Translations under genes and position numbers: made by a program
Shown here: piece by piece, positions 17,740 through 26,795 of the stretch
Numbering within the stretch: the stretch's first letter is position 1
Layout of the letters: each line of letters begins with the position of its first letter
NCBI GenBank assembly: GCA_947487355.1
Contig: CANKXC010000004.1
Span: 1-33,490 of the forward strand
Source of the DNA: Comamonadaceae bacterium
Lineage (GTDB): Bacteria; Pseudomonadota; Gammaproteobacteria; Burkholderiales; Burkholderiaceae_C
DNA length: 33,490 bases
Reading direction: 5' to 3'
The notes under the pieces: generated by a model
Seen by the model: the letters and a program-made list of their open reading frames with translations, nothing else
Database searches by the model: none
What the model was told of the DNA's origin: nothing

Positions 17740-19371
17740 TTATTTTCTGAACATCGCCAGCATGCGCTGAGTGACCGCAAAGCCACCAAACATATTGATG
17801 GCAGTGAGCACCAAGGCGAGCGAGGCCAATACGATGATGAGCGTGTTGGGGCGCGCAGCAGCATTGGCCATGGGCGAGATCTGCACCAGCGCGCCAATGG
17901 CAATGATGGAGCTGATGGCGTTGGTCACGCTCATAAGCGGCGTGTGCAGGGCCGGTTTAACGTTCCAAACCACCATGTAACCGACAAAGCAAGCCAGCAC
18001 AAAAACAGTGAAGTGTGAAAGAAACGCTGCCGGTGCATAAGAGCCCACCAAGAAAAACAAAACAGCGGTGATACCAGCAACCATTGCCAACTTACCTGCT
18101 GGCATGGGACCAGAGGGTTCACCATGGCCATGGCCTTTTTTGGCAACTGGCGCAGTAGCAGCTTTGGGCGCAGGTTTGGCCGCAACAACCAATGGTGGCG
18201 CAGGCCATGTGACAGCCCCGTCTTTGATGACAGTCAGCCCGCGAATAGCATCGTCTTCCATGTTGACGTTGATCACGCCATCTTTGGTTTTGCAAAGCTC
18301 TTCCGTCAACCGGAACAAGTTGGTGCCGTAGAGGGTTGACGACTGGCGTGCCATGCGCGAAGCCAAGTCGGTATAACCCACAATGGTAACGCCGTGCTTA
18401 ACCACCGCCTTGCCTGGCTCGGTCAATTCGCAATTGCCACCTTGCTCGGCAGCCATGTCAACAATGACGCTGCCGGGCTTCATATTTTTCACCATTTCAG
18501 CGGTGATCAGCTTAGGGGCTGGTTTGCCAGGAATGAGCGCAGTGGTAATGATGATGTCGCACTCTTTGGCTTGCTGCGCATACATCTCGCGTTGCGCAGC
18601 CTGAAAGCCTTCGCTCATGACTTTGGCATAACCGCCACCGCCCGAACCTTCTTCCTCATAGTTCACCTTGACGAACTCGCCACCCAGTGACACCACTTGG
18701 TCGGCAACTTCAGCGCGTGTGTCGTTGGCACGAACGATGGCGCCCAAACTGGCAGCCGCACCAATGGCAGCCAAGCCAGCCACACCCGCACCGGCAATAA
18801 AAACCTTGGCAGGCGGTACTTTGCCTGCTGCCGTAATTTGACCATTGAAGAAACGACCAAAGGCACCTGCCGCTTCAATGACGGCGCGGTAACCACTGAC
18901 ACCCGCCATGGACGTTAGTGCATCCATTTTTTGCGCACGGCTTAGGGTGCGTGGCAAGGCGTCAATTGACAGTGCGGTGACTTTTTTGGCCGCCAGTTGC
19001 TGCATCAAATCGGGATTTTGAGCGGGCCACAAGAAGCCAATTAGCGTCTGGCCTTCGTGCATGAGGGTGACTTCTTCTGCCGTAGGGGCACGAACCTTGA
19101 AGACGATGTCAGTGCCACTCCAAAGTGCTGCAGCATTTGGGGCGATGCTTGCACCGGCTTGTTCAAAGGCTTGATCAGACAGATCTGCCAGCTCTCCCGC
19201 ACCTTGCTCGACCACCACCTCAAAGCCAAGTTTAGTCAGCTTGGTGACCACATCGGGTACGGTGGCAATACGCTTTTCACCAGGGAAAATCTCTTTGGGA
19301 ACACCTATGCGTTGCGGTTTGCGTAAAGCATTGCTTTCTTGGGCGGTGTCACTTGGATGGACAGTGGTCAT
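17740..19371 (-). CDS. pntA: NAD(P) transhydrogenase subunit alpha (fused form)
   Basis: This 543-residue protein joins the soluble NAD-binding domain I to a membrane part, the single-chain alpha form of E. coli rather than the split PntAA/PntAB form. Domain I shows [16 protein letters not shown] at the N-terminus, the Rossmann motif [22 protein letters not shown] near 190, and [20 protein letters not shown] His/Gly/Pro/Ala-rich linker with GHGHGEPSG (about 400-440) leads into three or four hydrophobic helices. It is about 30 residues longer than the E. coli protein, the excess lying mainly in the N-terminus and linker. The ATG has only a weak ribosome site. It is the first gene of pntA-pntB-Gfo/Idh. 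Confidence 0.95.
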   Translation of the reverse strand: MTTVHPSDTAQESNALRKPQRIGVPKEIFPGEKRIATVPDVVTKLTKLGFEVVVEQGAGELADLSDQAFEQAGASIAPNAAALWSGTDIVFKVRAPTAEEVTLMHEGQTLIGFLWPAQNPDLMQQLAAKKVTALSIDALPRTLSRAQKMDALTSMAGVSGYRAVIEAAGAFGRFFNGQITAAGKVPPAKVFIAGAGVAGLAAIGAAASLGAIVRANDTRAEVADQVVSLGGEFVKVNYEEEGSGGGGYAKVMSEGFQAAQREMYAQQAKECDIIITTALIPGKPAPKLITAEMVKNMKPGSVIVDMAAEQGGNCELTEPGKAVVKHGVTIVGYTDLASRMARQSSTLYGTNLFRLTEELCKTKDGVINVNMEDDAIRGLTVIKDGAVTWPAPPLVVAAKPAPKAATAPVAKKGHGHGEPSGPMPAGKLAMVAGITAVLFFLVGSYAPAAFLSHFTVFVLACFVGYMVVWNVKPALHTPLMSVTNAISSIIAIGALVQISPMANAAARPNTLIIVLASLALVLTAINMFGGFAVTQRMLAMFRK

Positions 19372-19418
19372 AAAAATCTCAATTAAAGTGTGAAATGATG
19401 ATTTACGGATGTGTGTCT

Positions 19419-19448
19419 AAAAGCGGCCATTCGATGGTGTCGCTTTTT
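19419..19448 (-). terminator. Probable terminator of the catabolic operon
   Basis: AAAAGCG (19419-19425) pairs with CGCTTTT (19441-19447), with inner CCAT/ATGG pairs (19427-19430, 19434-19437) around a 3-nt loop. It lies 43 bp past the stop of the last operon gene and before pntA. The outer pairs end in T runs on both strands. The remaining 119-bp gap should also contain the pntA promoter, which I could not pick out. Confidence 0.55.
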
Positions 19449-19490
19449 AACACTCAATTATCTTGATTTCGCTCTGAATATCGCTGGCTT

Positions 19491-21209
19491 TCATTTCGTG
19501 TCCATTTCAGTGGAACGAAGAAAATCAAAATCACAGCCAGCATCGGCTTGCATCACGTGGTCTTGGTAAAGTTTGGCGTAACCTCGGTCAGGTGTCGCAC
19601 CACGCGCTGGCAATTCTGCGCGTCGACGTGCCAATTCGGCTTCATCAACGAGCAGGTCAACTCGGCGCTCTTTCACAGACAAGCGAATTCGATCGCCATT
19701 GCGGACAAGCGCCAATGGACCGCCTGCCGCAGCCTCAGGCGTGACGTGCAAGACGATGGTGCCAAATGCAGTACCACTCATGCGCGCGTCAGAAATACGA
19801 ACCATGTCTTTGACACCCGCCATTGCCAGCTTCTTCGGAATTGGAAGATAGCCGGCTTCGGGCATGCCGCTGCCGCTGGTTGGGCCCGCATTTTGCAAAA
19901 CCATGATGTCGTCTGCTTGAATATCAAGATTTGGATCGTCAACACGCTCAGACAGGTCTTGCAAAGAAGTAAAGACAACTGCGCGCGCTTCTTTCTCGAA
20001 CAGTGTTTTGTCAGCTGCAGATCTTTTCAGGATGGCACCACCTGGGGCCAGCGAACCAAAAAGCGCCACCAAACCGCCCACGGGTTCAATGGGCTCAGAA
20101 GCTTTACGAACGACGCGATGATCTGCCCAAGCGCCTTCCTCAGCAGCAAGCCGTTCTCCCAATGTTTCACCAGTCACAGAAATAGTGTCTAGATGCAGTA
20201 GTGGCTTCAGTTCTCGAAGCAAAGCGCTCATGCCACCTGCGGCATAGAAGTCTTCCATGTAATTGTCGCCTGTTGGCTTCAGGTCTACGAGTACAGGGGT
20301 TGTATCGCTTAGTTCATTGAGATCGTGCAAAGAAATCGGAATTCCCCTGCGCCCAGCGATGGCCGTCAAATGAATGATCGCGTTGGTACTTCCGCCCAAA
20401 GCAAGCAGAACACGTAGCGCGTTGTGCACAGACTTTGTCGTGATGACCTGGCTGGGTCGAATAGGGTTTTGAATCAAGCGAACTGCATGGGCACCACTGG
20501 CCTCAGCAGCACGCAGGCGATCGGCATGAACAGCCGGTATGGCTGCTGTGCCAGGCAAGGACATGCCAAGCGTTTCGGCAATACAAGCCATGGTGCTGGC
20601 AGTACCCATCACAGCACAGGTACCTGCTGTGGTTGCCAATCGGCCTTCGACGAGGTCAATGGTTTTGCGTTCGATTTTGCCAGCGCGGTAGCTGCCCCAA
20701 AATCTGCGGCAGTCTGTGCAAGCTCCCAAGCGTTCGCCTTCGTGACGACCGGTCATCATGGGCCCAGTAACAAGCTGAATAGCAGGAACATCTGCCGCCG
20801 CCGCGCCCATTAGTTGAGCTGGTACTGTTTTGTCGCAACCCCCGATAAGGACAACCGAATCCATCGGTTGTGCACGGACCATTTCCTCAACATCCATGCT
20901 CATCAGGTTGCGGAACATCAAACTGGTAGGATTTAGAAAAACTTCTCCAAGCGAAATGGTGGGGAACTCAATTGGTAATCCACCAGCAGCCAACACGCCG
21001 CGTTTGACGGCTTCAACCAACTCGGGCATGGCGCGATGGCAATTGTTAAAACCAGATCCACTGGAGGCAATGCCGACAACTGGGCGCTCAAGCAATTCAG
21101 TGGAATAGCCCATTGACTTGATGAAGCTTCGCCGCAGGTAGAGCGCAAAAGCACGGTCACCATAATTTGTCAGCCCGCGCGCAATGCCATGATCGGGAAT
21201 ATCTGCCAT
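19491..21209 (-). CDS. IlvD/Edd family dehydratase, probably a sugar-acid (aldonate) dehydratase
   Basis: This 572-residue enzyme belongs to the iron-sulfur dihydroxyacid / 6-phosphogluconate / pentonate dehydratases, which remove water from 2,3-dihydroxy acids to give 2-oxo-3-deoxy acids. Cluster ligands C57 (FNNCH), C125 (IGGCDKTVPA) and C198 (TTAGTCAVMGTAS) are all present, the three-cysteine pattern of [2Fe-2S] members such as L-arabinonate dehydratase. D126 and K127 next to C125 are the usual metal/carbamyl-lysine site. GACTDCRRFWG and GPTSGSGMPEAGYLPIPKK also resemble the sugar-acid branch more than true IlvD. It is the last gene of the catabolic operon, 84 bp after the aldehyde dehydrogenase gene. 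The preferred sugar acid cannot be told from the sequence. Confidence 0.88.
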   Translation of the reverse strand: MADIPDHGIARGLTNYGDRAFALYLRRSFIKSMGYSTELLERPVVGIASSGSGFNNCHRAMPELVEAVKRGVLAAGGLPIEFPTISLGEVFLNPTSLMFRNLMSMDVEEMVRAQPMDSVVLIGGCDKTVPAQLMGAAAADVPAIQLVTGPMMTGRHEGERLGACTDCRRFWGSYRAGKIERKTIDLVEGRLATTAGTCAVMGTASTMACIAETLGMSLPGTAAIPAVHADRLRAAEASGAHAVRLIQNPIRPSQVITTKSVHNALRVLLALGGSTNAIIHLTAIAGRRGIPISLHDLNELSDTTPVLVDLKPTGDNYMEDFYAAGGMSALLRELKPLLHLDTISVTGETLGERLAAEEGAWADHRVVRKASEPIEPVGGLVALFGSLAPGGAILKRSAADKTLFEKEARAVVFTSLQDLSERVDDPNLDIQADDIMVLQNAGPTSGSGMPEAGYLPIPKKLAMAGVKDMVRISDARMSGTAFGTIVLHVTPEAAAGGPLALVRNGDRIRLSVKERRVDLLVDEAELARRRAELPARGATPDRGYAKLYQDHVMQADAGCDFDFLRSTEMDTK

Positions 21210-21293
21210 GAAGAGTCCTAATTGAAACTGATAGTCACCGAATTTTGGATGGCTTCGAGTGACTTAATTGAAATGAACGAAGATTCTAAGCAT

Positions 21294-22760
21294 CTATAGG
21301 CGAGTCTTGATATATTTTGCTTCTAAATAGTCGCGCAGGCCCAGTGAGCCCCCTTCACGTCCCATTCCGCTGTCCTTCACGCCTCCAAACGGCATCTCAG
21401 CACTGGCAATAGCGAGCTCATTGATACCGACCATGCCGGCCTCGATGGCTTCGCTGGCCATGGTGGCGGTTTTAAGCGAACGCGTGAACAAGTAAGACGC
21501 AAGGCCATAGGGCGTGGCGTTGGCAAGTGAAATGGCCTCGTCAAAGTTGCTAAAAGGCGCAATCGGCGCGACTGGCGCAAAGGGCTCGTCGTGCATGATT
21601 CGCGCAGACTGTGGCACATCGGCCAGCGCAGTGGGCGATAAGTAGTAACCCTTGGTTCCAAGGCCTTCTGGACGGGCTCCGCCAGCAATCAAGCGAGCAC
21701 CATGATCGAGGGCATCGGCAATCAAGGACTGTGCGTGCAACAAACCACGGCGATTGGCCATGGGCCCGACGTCTGTATCCGCGGCCAAACCCGGTCCGAC
21801 TTTTAGAGAGCGAGCGATCTCACCAAATTTATCGACAAAGCGTGCATACACACTTTCATGGACAAAAAAGCGCGATGGCGATGCACACACTTGACCGCAA
21901 TTGCGGTACTTGAAGCGCGCACATTGCTCAGCAGCAGCCTCGACATCTGCATCTTCAAAAATCAAAACAGGCGCGTGACCGCCCAGTTCCATTGAGACTC
22001 GCTTGATGCCTTCGGCTGCCAAGTGAAGCATCTTGCGCCCCACTGAGGTAGATCCAGTCAATGTGATTTTTGAAATCTTTGGAGAACCAACCAAAACTTC
22101 AGAAATAAATCCGGAATCGCCAGTGACAAGATTGACAGTTCCAGCGGGCATGCCGGCATCGTGCAAAGCTTGAATGACTGCCATGCAACTTCCCGCGGCT
22201 TCGCTGGCTGGTTTGACCACCACACAACAGCCAGCACCCAAAGCTGCCGCAATTTTGCGAGAAGGCAACAAAGCTGGAAAGTTCCAAGCAGAAAAAGCCG
22301 CCACCACACCAACAGGCTCATACCGAACTTGCATGCGCACCTCAGGCACTCTCGCTTGAAAGGTGTGGCCGTAAATACGCTGTGTTTCGCCTGCATACCA
22401 ATCAAATTGGTCGGCTGCGTCATTGAGTTCACCTCGAGACTGCGCAAGTGGCTTGCCTGTCTCAGATGACATTAAGCGCGCATTTTCTTCGATGCGCTCA
22501 CGCATGATTGAAGCCGTGCGATGCAAAAGCACCGACCTCTCCCATGGGGATGTATGACGCCATGTTCGAAAAGCAGCATCGGCGGCGTTAACCGCCTCTT
22601 CGATGTCAAGACGAGTGGCCACTGGAATGTGGCCAATCACTTCTTCGTTGGTTGGGTCAATGACCTCTCGCGTTTCGCCACCGGTGGCCGCGCGCCAATG
22701 ACCATTGATGAAAAGGCCGTAGCCACTGTATAAACCTAGATCGTCGCGATTCATAGTCAT
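21294..22760 (-). CDS. NAD(P)-dependent aldehyde dehydrogenase (succinate-semialdehyde dehydrogenase-like)
   Basis: This 488-residue enzyme of the ALDH superfamily oxidises an aldehyde to its acid. Catalytic and cofactor residues are intact: N160 (SAWNFP), K183 (VVKPASE), the GSTSVG turn near 236, E258 (MELGGHAP) and nucleophile C292 (CGQVCASPSRFFV). The overall sequence is closest in style to succinate-semialdehyde / 2-oxoglutarate-semialdehyde type enzymes. Given the sugar-acid dehydratase next to it, an aldehyde from sugar-acid breakdown is a sensible substrate, but this is inference. It starts 18 bp after the ThDP-enzyme gene. Confidence 0.9.
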   Translation of the reverse strand: MTMNRDDLGLYSGYGLFINGHWRAATGGETREVIDPTNEEVIGHIPVATRLDIEEAVNAADAAFRTWRHTSPWERSVLLHRTASIMRERIEENARLMSSETGKPLAQSRGELNDAADQFDWYAGETQRIYGHTFQARVPEVRMQVRYEPVGVVAAFSAWNFPALLPSRKIAAALGAGCCVVVKPASEAAGSCMAVIQALHDAGMPAGTVNLVTGDSGFISEVLVGSPKISKITLTGSTSVGRKMLHLAAEGIKRVSMELGGHAPVLIFEDADVEAAAEQCARFKYRNCGQVCASPSRFFVHESVYARFVDKFGEIARSLKVGPGLAADTDVGPMANRRGLLHAQSLIADALDHGARLIAGGARPEGLGTKGYYLSPTALADVPQSARIMHDEPFAPVAPIAPFSNFDEAISLANATPYGLASYLFTRSLKTATMASEAIEAGMVGINELAIASAEMPFGGVKDSGMGREGGSLGLRDYLEAKYIKTRL

Positions 22761-22778
22761 TGAATTTGAAATAATTTG

Positions 22779-24692
22779 TTAAACAAGGCTAGACAGGTAA
22801 CGTTGTTGGACGTCATCGCACCAGTTACCAACGTTCCAAGAACCGTAAGCACCTAAGCCGCCCTCAGGGCGCTCGCCTGCATACACAGGCACATGAACCA
22901 CTGACAACCCAGAATGTGAATGCGCACGCTTTAGGGCATCGCGCAGAGAAGCTGTATCTTCACCACCCCAAAGAGCTTGAACGCCTTTCACACTGCCTGC
23001 CAATTGAACATAATCGACGGCAACTGCATCGTTGGTCCGGAAGTCTCGTCCGTACTGTGCATGCTGAAGGCTAGATATAGCAGCCATACGTCGATTGTCA
23101 AAAATAACGATGGTGCCACGCGCTTGATGTTCTATGGCACTGATGAGTGCCTGTGGGTTCATCATGAATGAACCGTCACCCGTGAATGCAATGGGGTATT
23201 GCTGCGTACTTGCCATGCCGGCAGCAGTGACTGCACAGGTGGCAAAACCCATGTACGAGGCGCCTGATTCTGTGTAAGTCTGTCCAGTTGAATCATCCTC
23301 GACCGTTTGGAAGCCATTGGCCTGCACATCGCCTGCATCAAAGAATTTGATAGCGTGGACTTCATTTGCAAAATCGCAAACGACTTTAATGGCGGCGGGC
23401 TGTGTCAAAACATTCCGTTGCCAGACCTCATCAAAAAGCGGCGGCGTGGACTGTCGCTGATGTAAAAAACTTTTCCAAGCAGCCTTGCTTGCGGCACATG
23501 AATCCAACCAAACAGAACGTTGCTGTGCCTGTTCATCGGGCATCGCTTGGAGCACAGACAATAGTTGTTCAACAACGGCACCGATATCCCCTTGCAAAGG
23601 GATGGTCCGGTTGTAATGCGTCAAGTCGGACAAGTCGGCGTTGATGTTAATTACCTGTTCGACCAAAGGATAGCCGACACCCGAGCAGTCACTTTGACAG
23701 ACAGCACGCGTACCAATAGCCACAAGCAATGTTGCATTGGTCATGGCGTGATTGCCACTGATGGAGCCCTTGCTGCCGCCAACATGCATGTATTGAGGGT
23801 GCGCATCGGGCAAGACCCCCGTGGAGCCTGGCGACGCCACAACTGCAGCGCCGCATCGCTCTGCTAATTCACGCAAAGGACCTGCAAAGGGCCTACCGCC
23901 TCCGCCAACCTTGAAGACAATGCGCGAGTGACCTCGCAAAGCTTCTGCCGCCTTTTTGAGAACCGCCATGTCAGCAACTGCTGTTGGTGTGTTTTGCAGC
24001 GCTTCTGGTAGGGCTTCCAAATTCAGCCCATCGATCACTTGAGGCTGGGTGTTGATTGGCAACATCAAATAAAAAGGACCCGGCTTCACTGGGTGGTTAA
24101 CGCATTGCGTGCCTCGACGCAGTGCATCTCGAAGTGCCTCTGGTGTGTGCAACACATAAGATTGCCCCATCAGAGCAGTCATTTGACCGTACAACTGCTG
24201 CTGCTGCTTGGGAATCTGCTGCATGTTATAGCCTTCACCCCAGGTGGTTTCATCGCCATAAATATGATACAGACCAACACCATTGCAAGCTGCCGCCAAG
24301 GATCCAGCCATGGCCTGAAGCGCACCCGGACCAATAGAGGTTACGACTGCGCAAGGCTCCTTCCATGCCCAGGCCAGAGCCGTTCCGGCATGGGCCATTT
24401 CAACTTCGTTGCGAAAGTTAAAAACCTTCGTCACGCCAGCCTCTGTGTAAACGCGAAGTACCTCGCCAAGATCGGTTGAGCCGTGCCCGAAAATAGCCAA
24501 GTATTTGCTGACACCTTGCTTGAGCAGACCCAACACCAATGCTTCAGAAAGTGTGATGTTGAGCTGCTTGGGCAATGCGCCTGAAGCTAAAGCCTGATTC
24601 AGACCACCACTGCTTGCGATAACTTTTGCCCTAGCTTCTAAGCCCTGAGTTCCTAACAGCATGACGGAAGGTATTTCAACTTGTTTGTTCAT
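22779..24692 (-). CDS. ThDP-dependent enzyme, IolD / acetolactate-synthase-like
   Basis: This 637-residue protein has the three-domain plan of the ThDP decarboxylase/carboligase/hydrolase family. The N-terminal Pyr domain has the proton-relay glutamate E96 in FRNEVEMAHAG, a middle domain contains KVGGGGRPFAGPLREL (about 255-275), and the C-terminal PP domain has the ThDP-Mg motif GDGSFMMN...FDNRRM (about 505-536). The opening LAIFGHGSTDLGEVL resembles IolD, the ring-opening hydrolase of myo-inositol breakdown (about the same length), more than acetolactate synthase. No other iol genes are present, so it may cleave or decarboxylate a different 2-oxo or dione compound. It starts 13 bp after the tctC-like gene. 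Confidence 0.88.
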   Translation of the reverse strand: MNKQVEIPSVMLLGTQGLEARAKVIASSGGLNQALASGALPKQLNITLSEALVLGLLKQGVSKYLAIFGHGSTDLGEVLRVYTEAGVTKVFNFRNEVEMAHAGTALAWAWKEPCAVVTSIGPGALQAMAGSLAAACNGVGLYHIYGDETTWGEGYNMQQIPKQQQQLYGQMTALMGQSYVLHTPEALRDALRRGTQCVNHPVKPGPFYLMLPINTQPQVIDGLNLEALPEALQNTPTAVADMAVLKKAAEALRGHSRIVFKVGGGGRPFAGPLRELAERCGAAVVASPGSTGVLPDAHPQYMHVGGSKGSISGNHAMTNATLLVAIGTRAVCQSDCSGVGYPLVEQVININADLSDLTHYNRTIPLQGDIGAVVEQLLSVLQAMPDEQAQQRSVWLDSCAASKAAWKSFLHQRQSTPPLFDEVWQRNVLTQPAAIKVVCDFANEVHAIKFFDAGDVQANGFQTVEDDSTGQTYTESGASYMGFATCAVTAAGMASTQQYPIAFTGDGSFMMNPQALISAIEHQARGTIVIFDNRRMAAISSLQHAQYGRDFRTNDAVAVDYVQLAGSVKGVQALWGGEDTASLRDALKRAHSHSGLSVVHVPVYAGERPEGGLGAYGSWNVGNWCDDVQQRYLSSLV

Positions 24693-24705
24693 TGACTTGA
24701 ATTGA

Positions 24706-25686
24706 TTATTTGATATTCAGACCGGCTCGCTCAATCAGTCTGCCCAACATGACGTCGTCCTTGGCAATCAGTGGGCCGAATTCATTGGCGGGCATGAATG
24801 CTGGGACAAAGCCCATCTTGACGCCCTGCGCCTTGAATTCCGGACTTGTCACAGCCTCCTGTAAAGCCTTCTCGAGTCGAGAAACGATGGCTGGCGGCGT
24901 TCCCTTGGGTGACGCAATACCACGCCACATTTCGCCGTTGTAAGCCATGCCTGCCTCTGCCGTGGTAGGTACCGATGGGAATGCTGGTTCGCGTGACGAA
25001 GCCAATACACCCACAATGCGCAATGTGCCTGCACTGACATGCGATGTCAGCGCAGATGGCACCGACACAACAGCATCAATTTGGCCGCCAAGCAAGCTTG
25101 TGACGACTTGCGATGCACCAAAAGGTACATGCATGACATCGGCATTAATTTCTTTAAAAAATGCCACAGATGAGATGTGTGTATGACTACCAATACCAGA
25201 ATTGCCAATAGAAACTACGCCTGGACGCTTTTTGACATCATCCACCATGGCCTTCAGATCTTTCCAAGGCGCATTGGCCCTGACAGCAATGACTGGGTTT
25301 TCAACCGTCACTCGGGCAATAGGATCAAACGCGCGGTAGTCAAAGGGAATCAAGCCAGAGTAGAAAACAGTGCTGATCGATGTTGAATTAAATACCAAGG
25401 TATAGCCGTCAGCTGGCTTCTGTTGTGCGTACTTATAACCAATGGAGCCACCACCACCTGGCTTGTTAACGACCACAATCTGCTGGCCAAGTTTTTTAGT
25501 CATTTGTTCTGCCAACACACGCGCCGTAACATCAGCTGCTGAGCCCGCTGGAAATAGGACAACTAACTCAACAGGCTTTGCTGGAAAGTTTTGCGCAAAG
25601 GCCGCACCCGTTGCGAAGGCGCTGACTGTTGCAAGCATTCCTACCAGGATAGAGCGGCGTAAATTGGTTTGATTTTGATTCGTCAT
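24706..25686 (-). CDS. Bug/TctC family periplasmic solute-binding protein
   Basis: This 326-residue protein has a signal peptide (RRSILVGMLATVSAFATGAAFAQ, cleavage near residue 31). The Bug fold signatures follow: FPAKPVELVVLFPAGSAADVTARVLAEQM and IVVVNKPGGGGSIGYKYAQQ. Bug proteins bind carboxylates and other small organic compounds in the periplasm and are greatly expanded in Burkholderiales. Some work with the TctAB permease, but no tctA or tctB is in this window, so its membrane partner, if any, is elsewhere. GGAGA precedes the ATG. Its place in the operon suggests it captures the substrate or a related acid. Confidence 0.92.
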   Translation of the reverse strand: MTNQNQTNLRRSILVGMLATVSAFATGAAFAQNFPAKPVELVVLFPAGSAADVTARVLAEQMTKKLGQQIVVVNKPGGGGSIGYKYAQQKPADGYTLVFNSTSISTVFYSGLIPFDYRAFDPIARVTVENPVIAVRANAPWKDLKAMVDDVKKRPGVVSIGNSGIGSHTHISSVAFFKEINADVMHVPFGASQVVTSLLGGQIDAVVSVPSALTSHVSAGTLRIVGVLASSREPAFPSVPTTAEAGMAYNGEMWRGIASPKGTPPAIVSRLEKALQEAVTSPEFKAQGVKMGFVPAFMPANEFGPLIAKDDVMLGRLIERAGLNIK

Positions 25687-25763
25687 TTTTGTCTCCGTTA
25701 TTAAAAAGGTTTGGTGTATTCATCTTTGAAATAAAGACACCGCATAAAAACTGACTGATTTTT

Positions 25764-26795
25764 TTAGTTGATGGTCTCTTCAATTGGCGTTGTGACAGCC
25801 TTTGCAACTGAGCGCTTGGCAATCAATGCCTCCATCACGCGCTCAGGTGTTGCGGGGAGCCGAGTCATGCGAACGCCAACAGCGTCGTAGATGGCATTGA
25901 TAATTGCAGCCGCTGTGGGCGTGATGGCTGGCTCCCCAATTCCTTTCACACCAAGTGGTGTCTTTGGATCTGGTTCGGTCAGCAATACTGATGTGACATG
26001 TGGAATGTCCAAAGCGGTAGGCAATATGTATTTGGCAAAGCCAGGGGTGGTTGTTTCGCCATTGACCTGAACATACTCTTCCATCAGTGCATGTCCCAAT
26101 CCCATAATGACTGAGCCTTCAATTTGGCCTTCGACTTGCTGTGGATTGATGACTCGACCCACATCATGCGCTGCCCAAACACCCAAGACTTGCACTTCAC
26201 CCGTGTCGTCATCCACTTCAACCTCTGCCACCTGTGCGCCAAAAACATAGCTCTGCCATGGTGTTGCTTCGCCAGTTTCCGGATGAAGCGAGGTATGCGC
26301 TGAGGTAAAGAGTCCGCTACCGACGATCACAATGCCACGCTCTTTTTTCAAAACGTGAACAGCATGTTCCATGCTCATGCGTTTACTGGCTGAACCCTCA
26401 ACCCAGACTTGACCTGAAAATGCTTTCACGCTTTCGGGGCTGACACCCCAGTAAGCGCCCATCGCAACACGAAAGCGTCCAAAGGCTTCACGGCAACCTA
26501 CAGCAACTGCATTGCCAATCATGTAGGTCATGCGTGTTGCACCTGCGTGCGCTGCTTCTGGTACACGCGCAGTGTCGTTGTCGCCCAAGACGATGTCTTC
26601 AGGTCGAACACCCATTTCCTGTGCTGCAATCTGGCAGAGACCCGTCAATACACCTTCACCGATCTCAGTGACGCCAGTGGCAATTTTGACAGTGCCACCA
26701 TCGTCGAGCTCAACCCAAACAGCAGCTCGGTCCATCGCTGCTGTACGGGCGATACCGTACCAACCACAGGCTACACCTCTTCCTCTGTTTTTCAT
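25764..26795 (-). CDS. Molybdenum hydroxylase, second part of the Mo-cofactor subunit
   Basis: This 343-residue protein corresponds to the C-terminal half of the large subunit of xanthine dehydrogenase/aldehyde oxidase-family enzymes. It opens RGRGVACGWYGIARTA, then GVTEIGEGVLTGLCQIAAQEMG, and carries AHDVGRVINPQQVEGQIEGSVIMGLGHALMEE. The catalytic glutamate is E288 in LGVKGIGEPAITP. The GGGFGGKE motif needed for the cofactor lies in the neighbouring gene, so both chains are required. The ATG overlaps the upstream stop as ATGA, and AGGAG (26803-26807) sits seven bases ahead, so it has its own translation start. Nicotinate dehydrogenase of Eubacterium barkeri has a comparable split (NdhL/NdhM). 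Confidence 0.9.
   Translation of the reverse strand: MKNRGRGVACGWYGIARTAAMDRAAVWVELDDGGTVKIATGVTEIGEGVLTGLCQIAAQEMGVRPEDIVLGDNDTARVPEAAHAGATRMTYMIGNAVAVGCREAFGRFRVAMGAYWGVSPESVKAFSGQVWVEGSASKRMSMEHAVHVLKKERGIVIVGSGLFTSAHTSLHPETGEATPWQSYVFGAQVAEVEVDDDTGEVQVLGVWAAHDVGRVINPQQVEGQIEGSVIMGLGHALMEEYVQVNGETTTPGFAKYILPTALDIPHVTSVLLTEPDPKTPLGVKGIGEPAITPTAAAIINAIYDAVGVRMTRLPATPERVMEALIAKRSVAKAVTTPIEETIN

Noticed and set aside
19548-20192. 214-codon open frame opposite the sugar-acid dehydratase
   Set aside because: Antisense to the clear IlvD/Edd gene, with no protein-like features.
19491-21209. Biosynthetic dihydroxyacid dehydratase (ilvD)
   Set aside because: Catabolic gene context and motifs closer to pentonate dehydratases, with no branched-chain amino acid genes in the operon.
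22779-24692. Acetolactate synthase large subunit (ilvB/ilvI)
   Set aside because: No small subunit gene follows, and the N-terminal and Pyr-domain sequences resemble IolD-like enzymes instead.
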